Virus record (IMG/VR): IMGVR_UViG_3300025701_000913
Location: 1-23,391 of that record
DNA: 23,391 nucleotides
Reading direction: 5' to 3' (one strand)
Origin: a virus
The notes under the pieces are model-generated. The model was not told the DNA's origin. It made no database searches and was given only the letters and a program-made list of their open reading frames with translations. Below are positions 6,655-13,815 of the stretch, piece after piece (position 1 is the first letter of the stretch; each line of letters begins with the position of its first letter). The position numbers and the translations under genes are program-made.

Positions 6655-8090
6655 CTTATCACCTTCTGCCCGTAGGTCTTTTCCCACTCAATTATATCAT
6701 GCTCGTCATTTAAAAGTGGCTGACCTTTTATATTAAGGCTAGTATTTAATAGCACGGGGATGCCCGTCTCTTTATAGAATAAAGTGAGCAGCCTGTGTAA
6801 TCCTGGGTGCTGATGTCTATTTACTGTCTGTACCCTCGATGTTCCATCGATATGAACCACGCTTGGTATTAGTCTTGGCTGCTTACACCTAACCGTATAC
6901 TGCATATATGGCGAAGTTGCTGGTAGATCAAACCACTCAGATGCGTGCTCTTCTAGAACTACTGGTGCAAAGGGACGGAACAGCTCTCTCTTCTTGATTC
7001 TGTTAACCTTGTCCTTTATCTCTGGATCTCTTGGGTCAGCTAGTATGCTCCTATTCCCCAAAGCTCTTGGGCCATACTCTGCCCTGCCGTATACAACTGG
7101 TGCAACACCATCGCTTAGAATTGCATTAAGGGCTGACTCTGCTGGATACCTAGACTCCCCCAGGTTGTAACCTAAGTAGGGGTTTCTCCAGTTAAGATGT
7201 TTACCATAAGCGGCTGCAGCAGCCCCCAGAGAGCTTCCAGCATCTCCTGGATTAGGCATTATCCATACGTCTGCGAACTGACTCCAGAGCGAAGTGTTAG
7301 CTGTAGCATTAAGAGCACATCCGCCCATGAAAACTAGGTTATGCTTGCCAGTCTTTTTCTTGGCAAACTCCATAAACTCATATAGTCTATCTTCGTATAC
7401 CTTTTGAACAGCTGCTGCTATATCGTACTTATTAAGGTCCGTTACCTCAATGTCCCAGTCTACGATACCCTTGTGGAAATTATATTTTTGACCATTGATT
7501 GTGCTGAAGTATTCAGATACTTTCTTATAAAACCTTTTTGGCTTTCCATATGATGCCATGCCCATCATAATGTATTCCTCTTCGTTAGGCTTTAGGCCAA
7601 GTAGCTGGGTAAAAGCTGAGTAAAACAGGCCAAAGCTAAAGGGGTAGTTTTTCTTATAGACACCCTTGATCTTATCACCTTCTCCTACCCAGATGCTAGA
7701 TGTGTTCCACTCTCCTATAGCATCAAGAACTACGATTACTGCATCATTAAACCTGCTTGTATAGTATCCAGCAGCAGCATGTGAGTAGTGGTGACTAAAG
7801 TATTTTACTGGAACATTCTGCAAGGCTGGATGGTCTTTAAACTTTGGTTTGCCCCCACCGAAGCCACCGCTGATAGCTATTCTAGTTTTCTTTAGCATTG
7901 GGTGCTCGTAGTATGCTACCAAGTCTGGCTGGCCATACTTGAGGGCATCATCAATCAAGGCATCATTGACAAACCAGTCATTTTTTTCTTTACTGTACCT
8001 CTCCGCATGCCCTGCAAATAAGATTATATTATCTTTGATCAGAGTTACTGAAGCGTCGTGGGTAGTCTCATTTACCCCCAGGATGATCAT
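6651..8090 (-). CDS. O-carbamoyltransferase, NodU/CmcH (TobZ) family
   Basis: The 479-residue protein has both parts of NodU/CmcH/TobZ carbamoyltransferases, which make carbamoyl-adenylate from carbamoyl phosphate and ATP and transfer it to a hydroxyl of a sugar or antibiotic. The N-terminal Kae1-like half (about 1-325) has HDAS at 11-14 and HHYSHA at 100-105 (metal-binding), VVLDAIGEWNTSS, GGCALNATAN and DAGSSLGAA. The C-terminal half has YGPRALGNRSILADPRD, RPFAPVVL and VLLNTSLN. The product ends soon after GQPLLN, somewhat shorter than the roughly 540-600 residues usual for the family, losing the final strand-helix. It likely modifies a hydroxyl made or added by neighbouring enzymes. Confidence 0.93.
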   Translation of the reverse strand: MIILGVNETTHDASVTLIKDNIILFAGHAERYSKEKNDWFVNDALIDDALKYGQPDLVAYYEHPMLKKTRIAISGGFGGGKPKFKDHPALQNVPVKYFSHHYSHAAAGYYTSRFNDAVIVVLDAIGEWNTSSIWVGEGDKIKGVYKKNYPFSFGLFYSAFTQLLGLKPNEEEYIMMGMASYGKPKRFYKKVSEYFSTINGQKYNFHKGIVDWDIEVTDLNKYDIAAAVQKVYEDRLYEFMEFAKKKTGKHNLVFMGGCALNATANTSLWSQFADVWIMPNPGDAGSSLGAAAAAYGKHLNWRNPYLGYNLGESRYPAESALNAILSDGVAPVVYGRAEYGPRALGNRSILADPRDPEIKDKVNRIKKRELFRPFAPVVLEEHASEWFDLPATSPYMQYTVRCKQPRLIPSVVHIDGTSRVQTVNRHQHPGLHRLLTLFYKETGIPVLLNTSLNIKGQPLLNDEHDIIEWEKTYGQKVIR

Positions 8091-8150
8091 TAGTATATAT
8101 ACTTTCTATTCTTTAATGCTTTACGATTCTTAATTTTCCAAAGGTAGAAC

Positions 8151-9002
8151 TTAATCTTGTGTAATAGTCTTTTCATAATAACTATTATACATCATGTTGG
8201 CGTAAAAAGCATGCTGAGCTATTCCTGGATGAGAATCATCCATTGCCTTAAGAATAAAGTTTCTGTGGTCTAGTGGAATTTTATCGTTTTCATATTCAAA
8301 CAATTGTTGGTTAAAGTAGTCATTGTCGAACTTAATTATTCCATCAATGCTATTCCTAGCGTCATCATGTGACTTCGTGTCAAAGGTTGGATCCCAGGTC
8401 ATTGACACAAACCTGCCGATCTTTTTTGAATCAATCAGGTTCGCAAATGGCTGTACCCCCAAGCCAGAATCCCTTTCCAAATCTGGAAAGTTTGCGAATA
8501 CAACGTCTGGAGTTCCATAAAGCTCTATGTATTTATCCAATGTATTATAACAGTCTGTCATAGAGTACGAAGACTTGGCCAAATTAAAGTATCCAGAAAG
8601 CTTTTCTTTTTTAGAAAGCTTGTCGTAAAGAACTTTAGGCCAGGAGTAATCTTCAAACATTGCCTCACCTAGTGTTACCGAGCATCCGATGAACACAACG
8701 TGAAGCCCTTCGTGGTTGCTTTCGAACTCCTGAGACCTAAAGCCAAAGCTATTAAAGTTATATATATCATTAAGTGTTAGACCCATATCTTCTAGGTATA
8801 GGCTTGTAACATACATTCCGTAGCTTCCTGGTGTAGGATTATGACCTTCCAAGAAAGGCCTGCCTGGCAGCCCAAGAACATCGCTCTTATAGAGCTCTAT
8901 GCCATCTACTAGTTCAGAAGAGTTATCAAACTTCGCGTGGTTTACTTTATGACGCCTCATAAGGCGATCGTTTTCTAGTGGGTGCAGCTTAGTTGGCTCC
9001 AA
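8151..9002 (-). CDS. SGNH/GDSL hydrolase-like protein (copy 1)
   Basis: The TTG at 9002 has AAGGA 5 bases upstream and overlaps the upstream stop by 14 bases; an ATG at 8960 has no clear site and would leave a shorter protein. From the TTG the product is 283 residues. Block I is VVFIGCSVTLG with the nucleophile Ser, block III is NFPD in place of the usual GxND, and block V DDSHPGIAQHAFYANMMY supplies the Asp/His. SGNH enzymes are esterases or acyltransferases acting on glycans. It is closely related to the next gene upstream, so the pair is a tandem duplication. Substrate unknown; a glycan acyl group is plausible from context. Confidence 0.82.
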   Translation of the reverse strand: MEPTKLHPLENDRLMRRHKVNHAKFDNSSELVDGIELYKSDVLGLPGRPFLEGHNPTPGSYGMYVTSLYLEDMGLTLNDIYNFNSFGFRSQEFESNHEGLHVVFIGCSVTLGEAMFEDYSWPKVLYDKLSKKEKLSGYFNLAKSSYSMTDCYNTLDKYIELYGTPDVVFANFPDLERDSGLGVQPFANLIDSKKIGRFVSMTWDPTFDTKSHDDARNSIDGIIKFDNDYFNQQLFEYENDKIPLDHRNFILKAMDDSHPGIAQHAFYANMMYNSYYEKTITQD

Positions 9003-9936
9003 TGTTATCCTTAAGAAATAGTCTGTAAGCAAAGTCAGCATAGAACGCATGCTCTGCAATTCCTGGGTGAACAACATCAAAGGCACGCTCAAAGTGGTCT
9101 ATGAACTTGTGATTCTTCTGTGCCTTACACATGTCAAAGATGAACTTGTTTCTATCCTCACAACTAAATTTGTGATATGTTTCTCCCATATCACTCCTTG
9201 GGTCGTTATCATATTGGGCATAATTGCCTGAGTCCGGTGCGTCCTCGCTATCCTCGTTTGCCGAGCTATCCCAAGAAAAGGAAATTAAATTTATTTTAGA
9301 CTTCTCGCAGTATGACTCTAGCATTTGGTGCATAACCCTTATAGCAAACAGGTGACTCTCGGAAAAGCCCGAATCGATGAGCCTGCCAAAATCTGGAAAG
9401 TTAATAAATATTACATCTGGGTCCCCGACTTCTTTGATGTAGGCCAGTATTTGGGTATAGATATCTAGATGGTTTGCACCATTCATAGCAACATTATAGT
9501 ACCCAGAGACCTTGTTAGCCTCTTTAATCTTGTTGTAGGTAATCATTGGCCAAGAATATTCCTCAAACATTCCATCACCAAACGTTATGGAGCAGCCAGC
9601 AAACAAAATGTGCAGCCCGTCATGCTCCTTTTTGAAGTCATCTGAACGTAAACCGTGCCTATTAGGTCTTCCTGGAGCGACATAGATATCCTCACCCCTC
9701 ATACCGTATTTAGAAAGATTTTTATCTGTAAAATAAAAGTTGAATGGGGGGACTGGCCTGTGATCTATCTCTGAGTCAACATCTCTAGTCTGCAGCTCGC
9801 CAAAGCCCATGGCCTCTATGCGGTCAATAATGCTATCGGCATCATCGTACCAATCCTCGAACCTAAAGCCATGCTCTTTGAAAAAGTCTGATGATGCTGC
9901 TGCTGGGCTATACTTTGTTAAATCTTTTTTTGACAA
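8989..9936 (-). CDS. SGNH/GDSL hydrolase-like protein (copy 2)
   Basis: The 315-residue product shares with copy 1 the blocks LHILFAGCSITFG (nucleophile Ser), EEYSWP, SGYYNVA, DPDVIFINFPDFGR and VVHPGIAEHAFYADFAY (catalytic His with Asp just before). The start is a TTG at 9936 with only a weak GGGG upstream, 12 bases after the previous stop. SGNH hydrolases cut or transfer acyl esters, for instance O-acetyl groups on sugars. Copy 2 is longer at its N-terminus (SPAAASSDFFKEHGFRFEDW). Two divergent copies suggest two related substrates. No signal peptide, so it works inside the cell. Confidence 0.82.
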   Translation of the reverse strand: MSKKDLTKYSPAAASSDFFKEHGFRFEDWYDDADSIIDRIEAMGFGELQTRDVDSEIDHRPVPPFNFYFTDKNLSKYGMRGEDIYVAPGRPNRHGLRSDDFKKEHDGLHILFAGCSITFGDGMFEEYSWPMITYNKIKEANKVSGYYNVAMNGANHLDIYTQILAYIKEVGDPDVIFINFPDFGRLIDSGFSESHLFAIRVMHQMLESYCEKSKINLISFSWDSSANEDSEDAPDSGNYAQYDNDPRSDMGETYHKFSCEDRNKFIFDMCKAQKNHKFIDHFERAFDVVHPGIAEHAFYADFAYRLFLKDNIGAN

Positions 9937-9948
9937 CTCAGCCCCGAT

Positions 9949-10557
9949 CTAAAGATTTCTATTGGTATTTTTCATAGCTTCCCAGTCGCTAGAGTTCAGC
10001 CGAGTTCCGCCTACAAAGTCTGGATCGGCATGTTCTGGTAGGCTAGTATGCATATATAGTGCGGTATGTCTGATACCAGAAGTTACGGTAGTGATGCCAT
10101 GAATGTATTCTGACCCAGCACTAGGGAAGAAAACTGCAGAGTACTTCTTGGGCTTATATTCAAAGTCTTGGTTAGGGAAGTAGATGACTCCACCCTCGTA
10201 TTCCTCTGGATCATTTAGGTAAATTATAGTGCTCCACTCAATGAAGGGCTCTGGATCCTGGGCATCTAGGTGCAGGTCTCCCTTACTTCCAGAGCTCCAG
10301 ATAGACCCGAAAGACTTAAATACATAGATAGGGTTTACAAAGCCATTCTGCTCTTTGTGAACTTCATTAGACTTGTGTCCATACTTAATTAGCATGTCCA
10401 TCACACGCTTATTATATGGAAAGGCCGTGCCTCCAAAGCGATCAGCATAGTATTCTGGGTATGGATTTACCTCGGACGGCCTAAGCTGCTCTTCTATCAA
10501 CAGCTCTGCATCTTCGGGTGTTATAAAGTCCTCGATGATATGTATTCTGTGTCCCAC
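9949..10557 (-). CDS. 2OG-Fe(II) oxygenase, prolyl-hydroxylase-like (copy 2)
   Basis: AGGAGG lies only one base before an ATG at 10563, too close for use, but 7 bases before a GTG at 10557, so I prefer the GTG (202 residues). The catalytic set is H96-x-D98 (DLHLDA), H153 (YIHGI) and R163 (GIRH), with VIYFP and SAVFFPS strands, matching the prolyl 4-hydroxylase-like superfamily. The N-terminus (RIHIIEDFITPEDAELL) is typical of these enzymes. It lies between the glycosyltransferase and the SGNH pair, 26 bases after the former. Expected chemistry is hydroxylation using O2 and 2-oxoglutarate; the substrate is unknown. Confidence 0.88.
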   Translation of the reverse strand: MGHRIHIIEDFITPEDAELLIEEQLRPSEVNPYPEYYADRFGGTAFPYNKRVMDMLIKYGHKSNEVHKEQNGFVNPIYVFKSFGSIWSSGSKGDLHLDAQDPEPFIEWSTIIYLNDPEEYEGGVIYFPNQDFEYKPKKYSAVFFPSAGSEYIHGITTVTSGIRHTALYMHTSLPEHADPDFVGGTRLNSSDWEAMKNTNRNL

Positions 10558-10583
10558 TGTCATTCCTCCTATTTACAATTATA

Positions 10584-11459
10584 TCAGTAAATTGCTTTTG
10601 TTTTGGCAATAAATCTTTCCCCACCAAGCTCATTCATTTGTAGGGAGGTTGGGTCATACCCTACATCATTAATTTGATGAAAAAGTTTTATTGGTGGCTC
10701 ATCTATTTTAAGCAAGGACAGCCATTCCTTGCCAATATCAGTACTTAGCATATCAATCATTGTATTATAGTTGTGCTCTTTAGAAAATGGACAGTATAAG
10801 TTTTCAATTGTTCTGAGCCCTAAGTCCTCATATAGGTCGCTCGGTGCTGAGTATGTGGCAATGCCCTTTTCAAGTAGCCGCATAGACATCTTTTCCTCTT
10901 CTCCAAAATACTTTATATCTCTTGGATAGCCAGTTCTTGTAAAAGTTTCTGTAAGTCCAAACATAAAAAGTCTATCGGTCAGGTGTGACATGCCGAATGT
11001 ACTAGAGCTGCTCTCATTGTGTCCAATGAAGTAGTCGTCCAGGTTAAAAAACTCCCTTTTGCCCTTACCAGATATAAATATTGATGGATTATCATTAATA
11101 AAAGATGTGCAGTCTTCCAGCCATCCATCTCTAAGGCTTGTGTCATCTGTAAGTAATAGGGTATACTTTGCATCAAACTTTTTAGAAAAAATAGTTTCTT
11201 CTTTAAACCAGGTTGGCCCGTCTATGTGATCCCAAAATTTATGCTCATAGAAAACGTTTACTAAATTTTTAAATTTTTCTGTTCTATCCATAGGGTGCTG
11301 GTCTAAAATTGATATATGAACTGACTGAGATGTTGATGCCAGGAGTCTTTCTACTACAGCTAGAAGATTGGGATTTTTGTATGAATGTATAATTGCATTA
11401 ACTATTATTTTTTTCTCCTCTCGCTTCCCCTGTAAATTTTCTTTCTCCAGGCAAACCAT
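10584..11459 (-). CDS. Glycosyltransferase, GlcNAc-transferase-like (GT-A fold)
   Basis: The core starts at about residue 18 with a GT-A strand (IIVNAIIHSYKNPNLLAVVE) and contains HIDGPTWFKEE and LLLTDDTSLRDGWLED, like the GP-x-W and DSH...GWD blocks of Pfam Glycosyltransferase (GlcNAc)/GT60 proteins (by memory), with TDD as the likely metal motif. These transfer GlcNAc from UDP-GlcNAc, in one known case to hydroxyproline. An ATG at 11459 is the nearest standard start but overlaps the upstream gene by 55 bases with no good ribosome site. GAGGAG sits 6 bases before an ATA at 11408, which shares ATAA with the upstream stop, so true initiation may be there. Confidence 0.72.
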   Translation of the reverse strand: MVCLEKENLQGKREEKKIIVNAIIHSYKNPNLLAVVERLLASTSQSVHISILDQHPMDRTEKFKNLVNVFYEHKFWDHIDGPTWFKEETIFSKKFDAKYTLLLTDDTSLRDGWLEDCTSFINDNPSIFISGKGKREFFNLDDYFIGHNESSSSTFGMSHLTDRLFMFGLTETFTRTGYPRDIKYFGEEEKMSMRLLEKGIATYSAPSDLYEDLGLRTIENLYCPFSKEHNYNTMIDMLSTDIGKEWLSLLKIDEPPIKLFHQINDVGYDPTSLQMNELGGERFIAKTKAIY

Positions 11460-12169
11460 TTATAGTAGCCGTGAATCCTAGTTCTACGCCTCTCTGCTGC
11501 GAAGACATGCCTCTCACGGTCATCATCTGTATCTAGAACCTCCATCTCCCAGTTGTCTCTCTTGAATGGAAGCATATGTATGATTGGAGTGCCCTTGGGA
11601 ATTACCCCTCGAAAACCTTGCTTAAGGAAAAATGCTATAAAGACTGGTAGCCCCCAGATGTCTGACTCAACTATCCCAGATTGAACTGTGAATGGAAGGT
11701 CGTACCTATTCATAGGATGCGTAATTAAAACTGAATATCCTGGCGGTGTCTCATAGTACCACTGCATCTTAAATCCGTAATGTATTGGGTGGTGTCCCTC
11801 AGGTACTGGTAGTTCTACGGTGGGCCTGTGATCCAAGATCATTTGGTCGGATGTCCACCACAAGATTGGCTTGCCAGTTTCTTTATCTATATCTACGTGA
11901 AGGTCATCCTCTAGAACATAGTGATAGCCTGCAGTCATTGCATCTAAAAATGGTGGACACTGCTTCGTAGCAACCGCTGCCCCATCTGAACCTATATTAT
12001 TTACAACACCCAAAGTCTTTTCACTGTTTGACTTAAGGTGTTTAGCTAATGACTTATACCACTCTGGCACATTCCAAGATGCTGGCTCTGGAGGTACTGC
12101 TAGGCCCATTGACAATGGAGTGCTAGGGGTAAAGCTAATCTTTAGCAGATCATCATCTGAAGTAGACAC
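11405..12169 (-). CDS. Unknown beta-rich protein, paralogue A (DUF6065-like?)
   Basis: The 254-residue protein begins at a GTG that shares its last transcribed-side base with the upstream TAG; AAGGAAT lies 8 bases before it. It shares with its upstream neighbour the order VPEWY, C-x-PF-x-D-x-MTAGY, a central GYSVLITHPMNR block, a GIVESDIW strand, and the ending GFRGVIPKGTPI...PFKRDNW. Only this copy keeps HPMNRYDLPF. The family resembles one found in viruses and bacteria as DUF6065 (from memory, unchecked). No enzyme motif is visible; it may bind a ligand or sugar. The C-terminus is very basic (WRKKIYRGSERRKK). Confidence 0.78.
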   Translation of the reverse strand: MSTSDDDLLKISFTPSTPLSMGLAVPPEPASWNVPEWYKSLAKHLKSNSEKTLGVVNNIGSDGAAVATKQCPPFLDAMTAGYHYVLEDDLHVDIDKETGKPILWWTSDQMILDHRPTVELPVPEGHHPIHYGFKMQWYYETPPGYSVLITHPMNRYDLPFTVQSGIVESDIWGLPVFIAFFLKQGFRGVIPKGTPIIHMLPFKRDNWEMEVLDTDDDRERHVFAAERRRTRIHGYYKWFAWRKKIYRGSERRKK

Positions 12170-12894
12170 TACTTGTATTCCTTTTTACTTCTAAACTTAT
12201 TCTTATAGCCATTTATGAAGGTACTTCTCAAATTAAACCTTTGCTTGTCAAACAAGGACCTTGCATCTTCTGGCTCTACAAACTCTGACTGCCACTCTTC
12301 TCTTTTAAATGGAATTATCTGTGCAATTGGAGTTCCCTGCTTTATAGTGCCCTTAAAGTTTTTCCTAACCAAGAAGGATAAGTGCCCATCAGTAACAAAC
12401 TTATCAGTGTCTACGATTGCACCAAAAGCCCATAGTGGGGAATCATCTGTGTGATATGGGTTTGTATACAGCGTGCTATAGCCATCTTCTGTACCAACTG
12501 CCCATCCTGGCAAGATCCTAAAAATTTGTTTGTGATACTTCTCTGGATCTACTGGATAGTTTTCATACTGTTCTGGTGAGTGGAATGCAAATAGGTCAGC
12601 CTTCATGCTCTGGAGTTGCATAGGGATAGACCACTCAAGCTTCTCTGGATTTGTGGCATCTAAGTATATATCGCATGGTGCCATAAGCATATACCCAGCA
12701 GTCATGCCATCAAATATTGGCATGCACCTCTTTACCGTAGATGCGGCAACTCCGATGGCTGGAATCATGTCTTCGTCACCCTTATTCCCTGGCTGAGCAC
12801 GATACCATTCTGGTACGAACCTGATAGACTGTTTTGGTCTTGGAGCAAACTCGGCTGTCTCTTTACTAAAAGGATAAAAGCTAATTTTCGGCAT
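12169..12894 (-). CDS. Unknown beta-rich protein, paralogue B
   Basis: This 241-residue protein is the sister of the 11405 product: PEWYR, C-MPIFDGMTAGYMLM, EDGYSTLYTNPYHTDD, GAIVDTDKF, NFKGTIKQGTPIAQIIPFKREEW. The ATG at 12894 overlaps the upstream stop by 14 bases with a weak GAG site. In this copy the THPMNRYDLPF block reads TNPYHTDDSPL, so the putative binding site differs. The C-terminus is basic (KNKFRSKKEYK). The tandem copies have drifted far apart and probably recognise different ligands. Function unknown; context links it to hydroxylation and glycosylation. Confidence 0.78.
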   Translation of the reverse strand: MPKISFYPFSKETAEFAPRPKQSIRFVPEWYRAQPGNKGDEDMIPAIGVAASTVKRCMPIFDGMTAGYMLMAPCDIYLDATNPEKLEWSIPMQLQSMKADLFAFHSPEQYENYPVDPEKYHKQIFRILPGWAVGTEDGYSTLYTNPYHTDDSPLWAFGAIVDTDKFVTDGHLSFLVRKNFKGTIKQGTPIAQIIPFKREEWQSEFVEPEDARSLFDKQRFNLRSTFINGYKNKFRSKKEYK

Positions 12895-13570
12895 AGTATT
12901 TCTCGATTCTTTCTAATATTATATCACTAACTACAAACTCTAGATCAAAAATGGGGTCTCCTCTTCTAGGAATTCCCAGCTCAGCATCTACCATATGAGA
13001 GCCAACGTTTTTTATCTTAAATAAAACAAAGGAGGTGTTAACGTACCTCTCTGTTCCAAGCGGTGGAATGGGGAAAAAAGAATCACCCTCCATGACTACA
13101 AATGGTGACTCTTCACTTGGCTGCATAATCTTAAAGCGTGGAGACTCTTCTACAAACCATGGAATAAAAAACTTAAAGGTTTCATCAAAGCAATCATGCC
13201 TGTCTGGCATCCTTGCATTGGTAAGATAGTACTGCCGAATCCAGGTTCTATCTACGTGGTATAGGTCCTTATTATCTTTTTTAAGAAGGAACATATCGGC
13301 GTATAGGTGGTATCGAAGCCTGACAGAATTACCAGTAATGCTAACAAGAGTTGGTGGCGTTGCTATGTTTTGAACATAGTTGTTTATTGGCTTAATCGGA
13401 GAGTCTCTGAACTGTCCAGTTCGAACAGAGTCATAAGACAGCCATCTATCTACGACCATTGACTTCACAGAAATATCTAGAAAATCTGGATCCTTAGTAT
13501 TATACCAAATATCACGATTGTCCAGATGGCTCTCTGAGTCATGCAGGATTTCTTGTATATTATTTTCCAT
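12881..13570 (-). CDS. Unknown 229-aa protein, first gene of the cassette
   Basis: The ATG at 13570 lies 3 bases after the tRNA-Thr discriminator, so its ribosome site would be GGGGC from the tRNA acceptor end. The product is soluble and beta-rich after about residue 60, with aromatic blocks (VRLRYHLYADMFLL, TWIRQYYLTNARMPDRHDC, FKFFIPWFVEESP, GDSFFPIPPLG) and a C-terminal helix. FIPWFVEESP is faintly like the PEWY region of the next two genes, but I cannot claim homology. It overlaps paralogue B by 14 bases. No catalytic motif seen. Confidence 0.72.
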   Translation of the reverse strand: MENNIQEILHDSESHLDNRDIWYNTKDPDFLDISVKSMVVDRWLSYDSVRTGQFRDSPIKPINNYVQNIATPPTLVSITGNSVRLRYHLYADMFLLKKDNKDLYHVDRTWIRQYYLTNARMPDRHDCFDETFKFFIPWFVEESPRFKIMQPSEESPFVVMEGDSFFPIPPLGTERYVNTSFVLFKIKNVGSHMVDAELGIPRRGDPIFDLEFVVSDIILERIEKYYAEN

Positions 13571-13573
13571 AAG

Positions 13574-13645
13574 AGCCCCAAGTCAGGATTGAACTGACGA
13601 CCTACGCATTACAAGTGCGTTGCTCTACCACTGAGCTATCGGGGC
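13574..13645 (-). tRNA. tRNA-Thr (anticodon TGT)
   Basis: A full cloverleaf of 72 nt: acceptor GCCCCGA/TTGGGGC, D-arm GCTC/GAGC, anticodon stem ACGCA/TGCGT around loop CTTGTAA (anticodon TGT, reads ACA), and T-loop TTCAATC. No CCA is encoded. Third of three tRNAs, immediately before the 13570 gene. Confidence 0.96.
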
Positions 13646-13661
13646 CTGGTATTTCTACCAG

Positions 13662-13735
13662 CGATCTGTATGGGACTTGAACCCACGACCCCCACCGTGA
13701 CAGGGTGGTGCTCTAACCAACTGAGCTAACAGACC
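13662..13735 (-). tRNA. tRNA-Asp (anticodon GTC)
   Basis: 74 nt. Acceptor GGTCTGT/ACAGATC (one G-T pair), anticodon stem CCACC/GGTGG with loop CTGTCAC (anticodon GTC), T-loop TTCAAGT, discriminator G as expected for Asp. No encoded CCA. Middle gene of the trio. Confidence 0.96.
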
Positions 13736-13739
13736 CAAG

Positions 13740-13811
13740 CTCTCCCTCGTGGACTCGAACCACGAACCTTAGAGTTAACAGCTCTCTGCTCTGCCATTGA
13801 GCTAAGGGAGA
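13740..13811 (-). tRNA. tRNA-Asn (anticodon GTT)
   Basis: 72 nt. Acceptor TCTCCCT/AGGGAGA, D-arm GCTC/GAGC, anticodon loop CTGTTAA (anticodon GTT), T-loop TTCGAGT, discriminator G. The outer pair of the anticodon stem is G-A, so that stem has four good pairs. The 5' end is 4 bases after the stop of the lipoprotein gene, so it must be processed from the same transcript. Confidence 0.95.
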
Positions 13812-13815
13812 TCAA

